This document shows positions 32,001 through 44,011 of a stretch of DNA of 64,000 nt, one piece after another (within the stretch, counting starts at the first letter, position 1; each line of letters starts with the position of its first letter). The position numbers and the translations under genes are program-made. The notes beneath the pieces were generated by a model, which worked only from the letters and a program-made list of their open reading frames with translations, was not told where the DNA came from and searched no databases. Origin of the DNA: Impatiens glandulifera (Eukaryota; Streptophyta; Magnoliopsida; Ericales; Balsaminaceae); the NCBI RefSeq assembly GCF_907164915.1, contig NC_061868.1, forward strand, positions 44,655,774-44,719,773, read 5' to 3'.

Positions 32001-33043
32001 GGTACCAGAAAACCAAGGCAGATCCATGTGTTTTCTTCAAAAGATTTCCTAATGGAAAATTTATAATCCTTTTACTTTATGTTGATGATATGTTGATTGC
32101 AGGACAGGATGCTCTGTTTATAGCTATGTTGAAGAAAGAGATGTCCAAGACATTTGAAATGAAAGACATGGGTCAAGCACGCCAGATATTGGGCATGAAG
32201 ATTACTCGTGACAGAAAGGCTAAGAGACTTTGGTTGTCACAAGAGAAGTACATTGAAAGGGTGCTTGAAAGATTCAACATGCAAGGAGCAAAGAAAGTAA
32301 GTTGTCCACTTCCTAGCCATTTGAAATTGAGCAAGAAGTTGTGTCCATCAACAGAAAAAGAAAAGGATGAAATGTCAAGTGTGCCATACTCCTCAGCTGT
32401 AGGGAGTTTGATGTATGCAATGGTTTGCACTAGGCCAGATATAGCTTATGCAGTCGGTGTGGTAAGCAGATTCCTTTCTAATCCAGGAAAACAACATTGG
32501 GAAGCAGTGAAATGGATTCTTAGATATCTAAGAGGCACTTCCAATTTGTGTTTGAGTTTTGGAAATGGTGAACATGTGCTAGAAGGTTACACTGATTCTG
32601 ATATGGCTGGAGATCTGGATCACAGAAAATCCACTTCAGGTTATGTGTTTACTTTTGCAGGGGGAGCCGTGTCATGGCAATCCAAACTGCAGAAATGTGT
32701 GGCTTTGTCAACCACAGAAGCAGAATACATTGCAGCCACTGAAGCTGGTAAAGAGCTATTGTGGTTGATTAGATTTCTCTTGGAGCTTGGTATGCAACAA
32801 GAAGATGCAGTTGTTTTCTGTGATAGCCAGAGTGCCATAGATTTGAGCAAGAATGCTACATATCATTCCAGAACTAAGCATATTGATGTGAGGTTTCATT
32901 GGTTAAGAGATGTAATAGAAAACCAGCAGATGAAGTTGAAGAAAATCCACACGGATAAGAACCCGTCAGACATGTTTACGAAGATTGTTCCAAAAGACAA
33001 GCTCGAGCTCTGTTGTCGGCTTGTCGGCATGAATACCAAGTGA
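29057..33043 (+). CDS. Copia gag-pol polyprotein, intact (1328 aa)
   Basis: This single ORF encodes the capsid and all enzymes of the element. Gag occupies about residues 1-220 and ends in an Arg/Ser-rich stretch, then a CCHC zinc knuckle from Cys228 (CYHCGKEGHMKKNC). The aspartic protease active site is Asp296 (VDTGACYHA). The GAG-pre-integrase motif LWHQRLGH starts at 423. The integrase core begins with Asp486 (SDVCGPF) and includes the QHNGVAERMNRT block near 579. Reverse transcriptase has ARLVVKGF near 880 and the YVDD catalytic pair at Asp1010/1011. RNase H carries the TDSDMAGD motif at about 1179 and SSTTEAEY-like LSTTEAEYIA. No stop or frameshift is seen, so it may be functional. Tnt1 polyprotein is also 1328 residues, supporting a Tork-type assignment. 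Confidence 0.97.
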   Translation: MEGNSTMIRLTNNNWQIWKSKMEDILYCKDLYEPVEGDSAKPKEMVEADWIKLNRKAVGTIRQWLDDSVYHHVASEKSAHELWKKLESLYEQKTAGNKAFLIRKLVNLKFREGTGVAEHLNEFQSLINQLSVMEMTLEDELQALLLLGSLPDSWETLVVTVSNAAPNGVLTMSIVTSSLFNEETRRKSTNTNSAQALVTENRGRAEHRQQSRGHSKSRGRSKSKGRECYHCGKEGHMKKNCRAWKRLQNEGKNQKKDDENRNTTATVTAEDVVILSCENEQYLHVEDHQGVEWIVDTGACYHATPNKEFFTTYKAGDLGTVKMGNTSHSSIVGIGDIYLQTEQGHRLTLKDVRHIPDLRLNLISGDALDKDGFKHYLGGGEWKLSKGSMIVAKGKSWHSLYRTHVKVLKDDLNAVQAESSLNLWHQRLGHMSEKGLRILVRKLHIPSTKDEVLDLCDYCPFGKQHRVSFSQTSERKHNVLDLIYSDVCGPFEVESLGGNRYFLTFIDDASRKVWVYFMRTKDQVFNYFQEFHVMVERETDSKLKCLRSDNGGEYTSKEFKTYCTKYGIRHEKTVPGTPQHNGVAERMNRTIVEKVRCMLKMAKLPKQFWGEAVRTACYLINRSPSVPLKFEIPETVWSKKNVSYSHLRVFGCKAYVHIPKEQRSKLDDKATPCIFLGYGNEEFGYRLWDSEKKRIVRCRDVVFFEGQTGISPEIIEKSERVDESIELIPIPSHVQSTVTDEDEQNEEATEETSDMNGSNDDETVYGVPEQGEQHRQEEPEEPPLRRSEREHQPSKRYPSSEYILLTEEGEPESFQEAQAHKDKVKWHDAMKDEMKSLQENDTYELVELPKGRKALRNKWVFKLKRDENGELMKYKARLVVKGFGQKQGIDFGEIFSPVVKMTSIRAVLGLVSGLDLELEQLDVKTAFLHGNLEEEIYMVQPEGFEVKEKENMVCKLKKSLYGLKQAPRQWYKKFDSFMMSHGYQKTKADPCVFFKRFPNGKFIILLLYVDDMLIAGQDALFIAMLKKEMSKTFEMKDMGQARQILGMKITRDRKAKRLWLSQEKYIERVLERFNMQGAKKVSCPLPSHLKLSKKLCPSTEKEKDEMSSVPYSSAVGSLMYAMVCTRPDIAYAVGVVSRFLSNPGKQHWEAVKWILRYLRGTSNLCLSFGNGEHVLEGYTDSDMAGDLDHRKSTSGYVFTFAGGAVSWQSKLQKCVALSTTEAEYIAATEAGKELLWLIRFLLELGMQQEDAVVFCDSQSAIDLSKNATYHSRTKHIDVRFHWLRDVIENQQMKLKKIHTDKNPSDMFTKIVPKDKLELCCRLVGMNTK

Positions 33044-33078
33044 TGACTTGAAGATCGGTGTACCTCTCTCCGTGGGCT

Positions 33079-33090
33079 GGAGGGGGAGAT
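33079..33090 (+). other. Polypurine tract
   Basis: GGAGGGGGAGAT lies directly before the 3' LTR. It is the plus-strand priming site expected in a complete element. Confidence 0.88.
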
Positions 33091-33419
33091 TGTTGGGCCT
33101 TTGGGTCCAGCCCAATTAGGCATCTAATAAAATAAGCAAAACCCTAAGAATGCTGCTTATTCCATCATTTCTAGAGAGAGAAGCTATTCTGCAAAGAAGA
33201 GAAGAAACAGAGAAGAAGAAACAGAGGAAGAAGAAGAGAAGGAGGCAGTGGATCTCTTACATTTTCACCTTCAGGTTGAGAGGGTTTTCCACGTAAATCT
33301 GGTGTTGTTTTGTTCTGTGTTTGATCTTCTGTTTTTAGACTTGGATAATCTGTGCATTTACCCATCTCACATTGCTAGATTACAGTATAAAAGTAATCTT
33401 CATTTCAAAATTCCCAACA
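33091..33419 (+). repeat. 3' LTR of the copia element
   Basis: 329 bp, and read base by base it matches the 5' LTR without a difference I can find. Confidence 0.95.
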
Positions 33420-33424
33420 TTTGG
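33420..33424. repeat. 5-bp target duplication, right (TTTGG)
   Basis: Repeats 28671-28675. The subtilase reading resumes at 33425 (TCCTCCACCCGCAAAATGG). Confidence 0.93.
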
Positions 33425-33555
33425 TCCTCCACCCGCAAAATGGAAGGGAACTTGTCAATCATCGGCCAATTTCACTTGCAACAAGTGAGTTATTAGAGAT
33501 CTATAATATACACACTTTTAGTACAATAATTATTGTGTCACACTAATTGTTATAA

Positions 33556-34173
<618 letters not shown>

Positions 34174-37092
34174 TAAACACGTTTAACAATCTTACGGATT
34201 TCTATCCACTTGTTTATGCCGGAAATGTGAAAAACAGAACATTAAACATAAGCTATTTGGACCCAAGGTACTTGAATATTTGCTTAACCATGCATGTATA
34301 TATGTTATATATGGTCTTAGTTTTATGATTTGTGTGCTACAAATGAAGGTATTGTACCCCGGGTACATTAGATGCGGAGTTGTTAAAAGGAAAAATCGTA
34401 TTTTGTGAACTCCTAAGTAATGGGAAAGCACCGTTTTTGGCTGGCGCGGTTGGAACATTGATGAGGGATAGTCGATACACCGATATGGCCTCAACATTTC
34501 CCCTGCCGGCTGCTCATTTTGGCTTGACCGATGGAACCACTATTTTCGAATATGTTAACACGACAAGGTAAAGATATATTTGATAAGATTACCACAATTT
34601 TAATTCTTGGTGGCCTCTAATTGTTAATTTTGAATCTCTTATTTACAAATTTTTAGCAACCCAATTGCAAGAATATTCAAAAGCAATGAAGGAAATGATA
34701 CATTTGCACCTTATGTGGCATCATTCTCATCCAGAGGTCCCAATCCCATTACAAATCACCTTCTCTCGGTAAGGCTATAACAAATATATAATTCTAGGCT
34801 ATAACTTTTATTTAGTATTTTTTAATCAAATGATCATTATACAACTTATATGTTTATAATTTTAAATTTGATTTTGATGATTAAAAAAATCTGATCGTAT
34901 TGAAACCTAGCCGGACATATCGGCTCCGGGGGTAGACATTTTAGCAGCTTGGTCACAAACATGGCTTACAACCGTAGAGGAGGACACTAGACGATCACCT
35001 TACCACATCATATCGGGTACATCAATGGCTTGTCCACACGCTACTGCTACAGCTGCTTATGTGAAATCTTTTCATCCTTCGTGGACACCTGGTGCGCTCA
35101 AGTCGGCTCTTATGACCACAGGTAATTAATTAAATGCAATTCCTCGAAACATATATAACGATTACTCGAGACAATGTTGTTAATTTTTGTGCGTGTTCTT
35201 TGATCATTTCTAGCCTTTCCCATGAGTGTTGATTCCAACCCCGAAGGAGAACTTGCATATGGGGCAGGCCACATTAATCCTCTTAAAGCTGTCAATCCCG
35301 GTCTAGTTTATGATATTGGTGAATTAGATTATATAGAGTTCTTGTGTGGGCAAGGCTACGCTGACAAGTTGTTGCGACTGATCACTAGCGATAATAGTAG
35401 CTCATGCTCAAATGTCACTAAAGATGCCGTGTGGGATCTAAACCTACCTTCTTTTGGAATTGGTGGTGTGCCATTTAAACCTTTTAACCAAAGTTTCACA
35501 AGGACCGTCACGAATGTGGGGAACCCTTCATCCACGTACAAATCCAAGATCACGGCTCCACAAGGGCTTAAAATACAAGTTGAGCCGAGTGAATTATCGT
35601 TTAGTTCTCAAGGCCAGAAGTTATCATTTGTATTGAAGGTGGAAGGAGTGATGGCTAGATCAAGATTGTCGGCTTCTTTGGTGTGGGATAATGGTGTGAA
35701 TCAAGCGAGGAGTCCTATCGTTGTTTATCCGACTAGCTAGTTCGTGACATTTGGATGGACATTTTCTAGTATTTCTAATGAGTTGAATAATAATCATCAT
35801 TTGTATGATTTTGTTTTTATTGTGAATGTATTTGTATTGAATTGTAAATTATAAAATTTAAATGAATCTAGGTTGTGATATCCAACAAAAATACATGTGG
35901 CTTATCTTCTTTATATATAGCTAGCATACATATTAGCAAAACTTTATTATTGTTTTTTTTATTGTGATTCCTCATATACACCCTTTAACTTAGTACATTT
36001 TTTTAGTGATAATTAAATTCAAAATTTTTATCTTTTATATGTAATATTTTTTGTCATTTGTAAAAATGAAATATAAACTATTTTAATTGATAAATTGAAT
36101 GTTGTCATACATAAAATATATATATATATATATATCTATTATTAATATTGTTTTGGATTTATTTAAAAAAATCTGGTCAAACATTGCTTACTTAAGCGTC
36201 TTTTTGTTAACCATAGACTTGGTCTTTTGATTAGTTTTACTTTTTAATATTTATTTAGTTAATAATATTTTTTTTCTGGGTTATAAAGGTCAACCATTTA
36301 TAAGCTTGTATTAAACATGATTACTAATTTCATTAGTGTAGATAATCATAAAATTGTTAATGTTGGTGAGTGGACGAGTTATCAATGTGTAAATTAAAAT
36401 GAGATTAAAATGAGATTAATCGAGGGACAATTATAATTTAATCAATTAAATATTTAAATGTAATGTACATTTTCAATATTTAAATCCATAAATATTAATT
36501 CAATCAAACATATCCAAAACATTCTACATACATTACAGTATTACCCAACAATAAAACAATAACAAGTTAGAGCACTAACAACTATTACTAAACATAAATA
36601 ACTATTCGTATAATAATTTGATTCATTTATGGGTTTATAAACAAAATAATATATTTTTGTCGTTTTATTATAACGGTTCAATTATTTTGTCGTTTGTTCA
36701 TAAACTCTAACTATTGTAATATTTATTCACTTGTTAGTGATCAATTCATTAATTCATAATAATTATAAAGCATCTCAAATGAATCTTTAATTCGTATTGG
36801 TTTAATTATTCATGCAATGAGATTCAATTTTTACTTCAATGAAATTAACTTAGTTTAAATTTTAATTTTAAAACAATTTCAAAGAAAATAATAAATTAGT
36901 TAAATTCATACTAGTTACCTTCGATTCCATTCTTCAATAAGGTATCTTAAATTTGAAGATTCAAATTCTCCGTACATTGAACTTATGTCATCCAGGGCGT
37001 GCTGCAAAGCTGATATATTCCTTCAAAATCTTCATATGACGAACGTGTACCACCATCGGGTTGGTATATAGAGGAAAGACCCCGGATGAATT

Positions 37093-37240
37093 CAAAATAT
37101 GTCGGTAAAATTTACACTATGTGTTTGTTCTTAATATATAATATTAATTCGTCTAATCTCAACTAGTATAGTTGTGATTAAAAGAGTTAATACTATATAT
37201 TAAGAATAAATATATAGTGTTAACTTTGTCGACGTATTTT
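37093..37240. repeat. Module hairpin, copy 3
   Basis: Inverted repeat centred on CAACTAGTATAGTTG, arms AATATGTCGGTAAAATTTACACT and TTAACTTTGTCGACGTATTTT. Confidence 0.65.
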
Positions 37241-39677
37241 AGATTAATCGGGGAGTCTTTTATCTAGAGGCAATCGTTCATCATATAAAGTATTTGAACT
37301 TTTAAACTCCTTCAATTTTCTTACAAAGATTTTAAAAGAGAGATGATTGATAATTTTTTAATTAGTTGGCTTCAAATAAATAGTAAATTTAGAATGGTTG
37401 AATAAAAAGAAAAAAAGATTACCAGAATAATTATGTCATTAATTAAAATTATTTTCTTCCCACTATATCTTGATGACGTTCAAATAAATAGCAAATTTAG
37501 GTTGGGAATTGGATATGGAAAAGAATACTTAAATAATTATGTCACTATTAATTATATAATCACTCGGGTCAAATTTTATTTTAATTCTTATGTCTAGTCC
37601 ACAATATTTAATCTACACCATCTAATTCATAGATATTTATAGTAATTTATTAACCCTGCATTCAATTTTAAGACAAAATATTGTTATAATTAATACTTAT
37701 AGATTGTCTTTACAAGATTTGTTTGGATTTTGAAAATTCAAAATTGTGTAGAAAATTATTGAATTTTAAACAAAATTTTGAATTTTCAAAATTCAAATTA
37801 ATAAATTTAAGGATTCAATTTAAATAAATAAATATAAACTTGAATAACAAAAAATATTGTAATCTAATTATTGATAAAAGGTTCAACATTTCATACATAG
37901 ATTTGCAATAATTATATATATAATAGAATAATTTCATAATTATACGTCTAGATGAATAATCTATTTAATTATTAATAATTCATCGTTTAAGCTAGCATAC
38001 AACATAAATCTAAATTTATCGGTACAAAAGATAATTAAATTTCGAATATAGTTTCAATCCTTAAGTCCAAAAATATTAAAACAAAAAAAATCTAAACAAA
38101 CATATCCAAAACATTCACACATTCAAACATCACCTAACAATAAATCAACAAATTACAAATTAAACTTAATTATCAACTTACTTTGTTACTTGATTTGCTC
38201 AATTTTATGGGGGTCTAGGATATCATTATAATGGTTTTATTATCTAAAATAAATCCAACAGGATTCTTCAAACCACTAAAAATGCAGCTACATTGTTATA
38301 TAATAATTTCATTAACTAGCTAGCTAGGTTTTCAATATGTAGAATTAATTGCACAATATAGGAGCTCTTTCATGAACCCTCATTTTTATATAATATTTCT
38401 ATTACTCTAAATAATGAAGAACATGAATATCTAAATTATTCTGTTTATTTCATTTACATTACTGAAAAAAACAATCTGTTGTAATATATATTTGTCAGTT
38501 TCGCATAATTTTACTCACAGTCAGTTGTGATTTTAATTACCACAACTTGTAAATTTATTAATTCGCAATAACTAAAAAAATGTCAAATAATGATTATACA
38601 GTTTTTTAAATGAAATATGCTTATTTATAATATACTCGTGACACGTACTATTCAACTACGAATTTATTGTTATCGTTTTTTCTTGATACAACGATTCAAT
38701 TGCTTATTTATCGTTTTCTCGACACGATCATTCAACTATTTTCCGTTTCTTCAAAATTAATTTTTTTTATTAAATATTCATAAAATCAGATAAATAAAAG
38801 TAGAGGTGTTTAAATGCAACGCAACAAATAAGTAAGACAAATAAAACTTATATATATGAAATTATTTAGAAATAGAATTAGAAATATAAATATTTTAAAA
38901 ATAATATCAAAATTGTTTATTCACGTTCGATTCAATTTGTTTGTCAATAAGAATGTCAATTTCTCTCTAAAATAGAGCAAAATTCTAACTAACTGTTTTA
39001 ATATAATGTTTCAATGGTTTTTATTTAGTTAAACATCATTTTAGTTTATAATTAATTTTATTATATTTTTTTTAAGATTGAGACATGACTAGATTTATTA
39101 TATGGTTATTACAAAACCTTAAAAAGGCATTGCTACTCTTATATATCTTTATTAATATATTATTTTCAATTGCCTTGTCAAACTTTTTACAATGGATAGA
39201 ACTCTGGAGGCTTATAGACCAATTAAATACATGGACTCAACCCTAAAATTCTATAGATATTTTCAACAACTTTGGATCATTAAAAAACAGAAATTAATAT
39301 TTGGTAACCTTTGATAGTTTCAGGATCCGAGCGGTTCTTCTTTGGATTCATTTTACAAACAAAAGAAGATCTACCCGAAGATCCGATTGCTTCGTCTATT
39401 GTCAATTGATCTCCGCTGTTTGTTAACCTGTATGTTTTGTCGATGTAAGTCGATCCAGAAAAATAATATGTGGTTCCTTTGATTCAACATCTGACGAAAT
39501 GTTATAATGTCTTCATATTATATCTTGGTCACTAATCTCACCTTTTATCTAATTCTTTTCTCTAATTCAAAGTATTTAATGTACACAATTTAATTCAATA
39601 GATTAATAGTAATTTATTAATTTGAAGCAATTTTTTAAAGAATATATATTAATTTAACCGTTTGTACCTATTGTCCT

Positions 39678-40379
39678 GACACCATGTAACGGACACCCAT
39701 AAATACTTTTTCTCCAACCATACTTAAAAAAAACTCAAAATTAGTTTTTGTAACCTCTCTTCTAACTAAACGCATATAAGCGTTTGGACGGTACATCCTT
39801 CATTTTTTGCTATTTAAAAAAATTGGTCCTTAGGTTATATTTTTTTTATAACTTTTAATTTTTTTACATTTAAATTAATTTTTTAACTTATATTTTTTTA
39901 TTTTTAAAATAAAAATTTTAATTGTTTTCTAAATATATAATTAAATCATTAAATTTATTATATTTGAAATTTAATCTAATTTATTTTATATTTTATAATT
40001 TACTTTATATTTTTAACTTATATTTTATAATTATAATTTTATAAATTATCTTATAATATGTTAACAATGTTTATTTAAATATAATATGTTTGTTTATTTA
40101 AATGTATTAGAATTATTTTGTTGTTTATGAATTATTGATATATAATTAATTTTATTTTAATTTTATTAAATGAAAGATAAAAGGTTGGGATTAAATATGT
40201 AAAATTGATAAATATATAGATAATATTAATAAGGTTAAAAAGTTAGTGTAAGAAAGAAATATTCTAAGAATATTTTTTTGGGTTTGAGAATGAGTTTTTG
40301 AGTTGGAGATGAATTAATGTATGATAAGATGTTTACTGCATTTTGAGTTTGAGAATGGGTTATGGGTTAAAGATAGTCT
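39678..40379. mobile_element. Unit-2-specific 0.7-kb AT-rich insert
   Basis: In unit 1 the phrase TTTGTACCTTTTGTCCTAAG (22148) is continuous. In unit 2 the same phrase is split: ATTGTCCT, then about 700 bp, then AAGAGGGAATAATTTG at 40380. The insert starts GACACCATGTAACGG and ends GGTTAAAGATAGTCT. No ORF and no clear terminal repeats are seen, so the transposon class is unknown. Confidence 0.5.
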
Positions 40380-41508
40380 AAGAGGGAATAATTTGAATTT
40401 TGAATTTCTAAAAAAAATTGAATTTTCAAATTTTAAATTAATAAATAATCTGATCGAGTATGCATTCATTTAAAATAAGTAAATATAAACTAGTATAACA
40501 AAAACTATTTGTAATTTAATTATTAATAAAAGTTAAACCTTTCCTTGAATGATAGCAATAATCTTATTTTGTTTTTTAATAAATGGAAAAAAGAATAATT
40601 CAAAAGTTATAGGTATTGAAAATTTTATTTACATATTAATATAATTCATTGTTTAATCACATCCCAACAAAAATCTAATTCGAAAAAACAATCTAAAACA
40701 ATCTACTACATGTTTTTACTTAAAATTTAACAAGAACTCTCAAAATCTATTAAATGTACTATATAGTTTCAATATTTAAATCCATAAACATTAATTCAAA
40801 CAAAGCTATCCAAACCATTCTCATATATTACAACATGATCCCCAAGTACCCAACAATATAAAAATAAAAATAAAAATAAAATAGAGCACTAACAAATTAC
40901 AACAATAACAATAAGAAATTAGAGCACTAATTCCTAATTAAAATAATTATTTATATAATAATTCAATTCCTTTAGAATAACTAGGCTTAAAAACAAAATA
41001 ATATATTAAATTTGTCGCTTTCTTCGTAACGTTAATTACAATTCAATTGTTTTGACGTTTGTTCACGTGTTAATTGATCAATTCAGTAATTCATAATAAT
41101 TATAAAGCAGGCCAAATGAATCTTAATTCTACACAACGATTCAACTATTGGACTATTTCCATAAATTTTGATTGTTTATTTTTTCAAGATCAGAAGTTAA
41201 AATAAATATATTTTTTGTAAAAAAATTTGTCTTGGTTTAGTTGTTCACGTGGTGAGATTTACTTTTCCTTCATCAATGTAATTAACTTAGTTTAAAAGAT
41301 TGTTAAATTTTAGTTTTGATAACAATTTGAGAAAAAACAACAAATTAGTTAATTCATACTAGTTACCTTCCTTCCAAGCTTCAATAACTTGATTTACAGC
41401 TTATGTCGGTTAGGGTGTGCCGCCATGTTGGTATGTTTCTTCAAATACTTCCTATGACGAACAAATACCACAACCAGGTTGTTATATAAAGGTAAGACGT
41501 AGGATGAA

Positions 41509-41660
41509 TCTAAAATATGTCAATAGAGTTTACACTTAGTGTTTTTTCTTAATATACAACATTAATTTGTCTAATCTCAATTAGTATAGTTGTGATTAAA
41601 AGAACTAATAATATATAGTAAGAATAAACACTAAGTGTCAACTCTATCAACATAATTTAG
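41509..41660. repeat. Module hairpin, copy 4
   Basis: Same inverted repeat, more diverged (CAATTAGTATAGTTGTG centre, right arm ATCAACATAATTTAG). Confidence 0.55.
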
Positions 41661-43663
41661 ATTAATCATAGATCTCTCCTTTATACTTTAGAAAGGGTCG
41701 TCGTCATAAGGAGAATTCAAACTTGAATCCTTCAATTTTGTACAAAGACTGGAAGAGATGAATGATTGATAAATTTATTCAATATCTAGATGGTTCAAAT
41801 AAATAGTAAATTTAGAATGAAAAAAAAAAAGATTACATAAATAATTATGTCATTAATTAAAATGATTTTCTTCCTAATATATCTAGATCACGTTCAATAA
41901 ATGGCAAATTTAGATTGGTTGGATATGGAAAATAATCTACTTAAATAATTATATTACTATTGATATTTTCACCCGGTTCAATTTTATTTTATTTTAATTC
42001 TGATCTCCATCAAATTCAAAGAGATTTATAGTAATTAATTGACTCTGCATTAAATTTCAAGACAAAAAATCATTGTAATTAACACTTTTATAGATTGAGA
42101 TTGAAAGATTAGTTTGAATTTTGAAAAATCAAAATTGTGTAGAAATGTAGTGAATTTTAAACAAAATTTGAATTTTAGAATAGTTGAATAGAAAAAAAGA
42201 ATATTACATGAATAATTATGTCATTAATTAAAATTATTTTCTTCCTACTATATCTTGATCACGTTCAAATAAATAGCAAATTTAGGTTGGTTGTATATGG
42301 AAAAGAGATTACATCATTTATTTATATATAGTAATTTATTAATAAATTAACACTCTTAGAGACTTTCCTTGAAAGATTATTTTAATTTGAATTTTGAAAA
42401 TCTAAAATTGTGTAGAAAAGTTTTGAATTTTAAACAAATTTTGAAATTTCAAAATTCAAAAATAAATATAAGTGTTCAATTTAAATAAACAAATATAAAC
42501 TTGAATAACAAAATATATTGTAATATAATTATTAATAAAAGGTTCAACATTTTATATATAGATTAGCAATAATCATATATATATATATATTAAAAGAAAA
42601 TTTTCATAAATTTTAATCTAGAATAATCTATTTAATTATTAATTAATTGTTTAAGCAGACAAAATAAATCATAAATAATTAAATGAAATATGCATATTAT
42701 TTGATTTATTTGTGACACAACTATTTAACTACTAATTTATCGTTTTTCTTGATACAACAATTCAACTATTTGTCGTTTCTTCGTTATTTCCTCAAAAATA
42801 AATTTATTTTTATTAAATATTCATGGAATATGATAAATAAAATGACATGTGTTTAAATGCAATGCTATAAACAAATAAAATAATAAAAATAAAAATGAGA
42901 TCATATGCAGAATTAATTAGAAATAGAATTACAAATATTATGAAATTAATAAAAAAGTTATTTATTGATCTTCATTTCAATTTGTTTATCTATAAGAATA
43001 TTCTAATTATTTTTCTGAATGACATTCTAACTAACTGATTTAATATAGGTTTTAATTGTTTTTATTTAGACAAACATCTTTATAGTTTATAAATAATTTT
43101 ATTATATGTTTTTTCTTAAGAACTTGACATAACTAGTTTTATTATATTTTTATTTAGAAAGTCTATTTAGCTCGATTGGTGTATTAGAATCTTTGTGTAC
43201 ATTTTCAAAAACTTATGTAATGTATTGAAAAAACAATATTTCAATTTATTGTATGGAATTTAGTATTTGATATTAGACCAGAAAAATATATATGGTTACA
43301 ATCTTATTCAATATAGTTCTTTTTATAATTTGTGGGCTAATATATATTTATGTATTGTAATTTCATTTACCTTAAAATACAAATTTGACCAAGTTGTGAC
43401 CTAACCTTGGCCATCTATGTGACTAATGAAATGATATTAATATTTTTTAATTACCATCATAAAAGCGCTTTATACATTATTTTAACCATTATTATAAGCA
43501 TTGTTTTCATATTGACAACTAAATAATAATAAATTATTATGGAATACTCATAAAGATCATTAGTCCATTATTATAAAGTTTAAGAAGCCCATTGCTTCTT
43601 TTCCTTTTATTTTTATTCAGACCATTAAAAACAAGTTCAGTCTCCTCTTTAGAGTCTTCAAAT

Positions 43664-44011
43664 TAGGGTCATCGAGTTTCTCAAAATAAATTGCTGAGAA
43701 TTGAACTCGGGTGTTTAATGTAACAAGGTACTGTTCTACCACTAGTACTATTCTTTTTTTTTTTAATATTGAATTCAAAATATTCTAATTTGTTTATTTT
43801 AAACTTTTTCTTAAGCTAAGTTTGGAAATATAAATAATTAAAAAAAATGAATTCGGTTTTCGGTTCGGTTTCGAGTTGAAACTAAAACTTGAAAACCGTA
43901 TTTGAATTCGAATTGTTTGAAATTCGATTCAAAAACCGAAAATGAAATTCGAATTCGGTGAATTCGAATTTAGTCGGATATTCAGTTCAGACCAAATATT
44001 GAACACCCATA
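43664..44011. mobile_element. hAT-like MITE (348 bp) with 8-bp target duplication
   Basis: The insert is flanked by CTTCAAAT at 43656-43663 and 44012-44019. The ends are TAGGGT... and ...AACACCCATA, which resemble hAT termini, and hAT elements make 8-bp duplications. Units 1 and 3 have the empty site (AGAGTCTTCAAATCC at 58341). Part of the interior (about 43690-43752, minus strand) is tRNA-like, with GGTAGAACAGTACC and GAGTTCAATTC, suggesting a nested SINE piece. The rest is rich in CGGTTCGGTTT and TTCGAATTCG. Confidence 0.7.

Noticed and set aside
43690..43752. Possible tRNA gene
   Set aside because: Only box-A/box-B-like stretches are present; the cloverleaf does not close and the segment lies inside a MITE.
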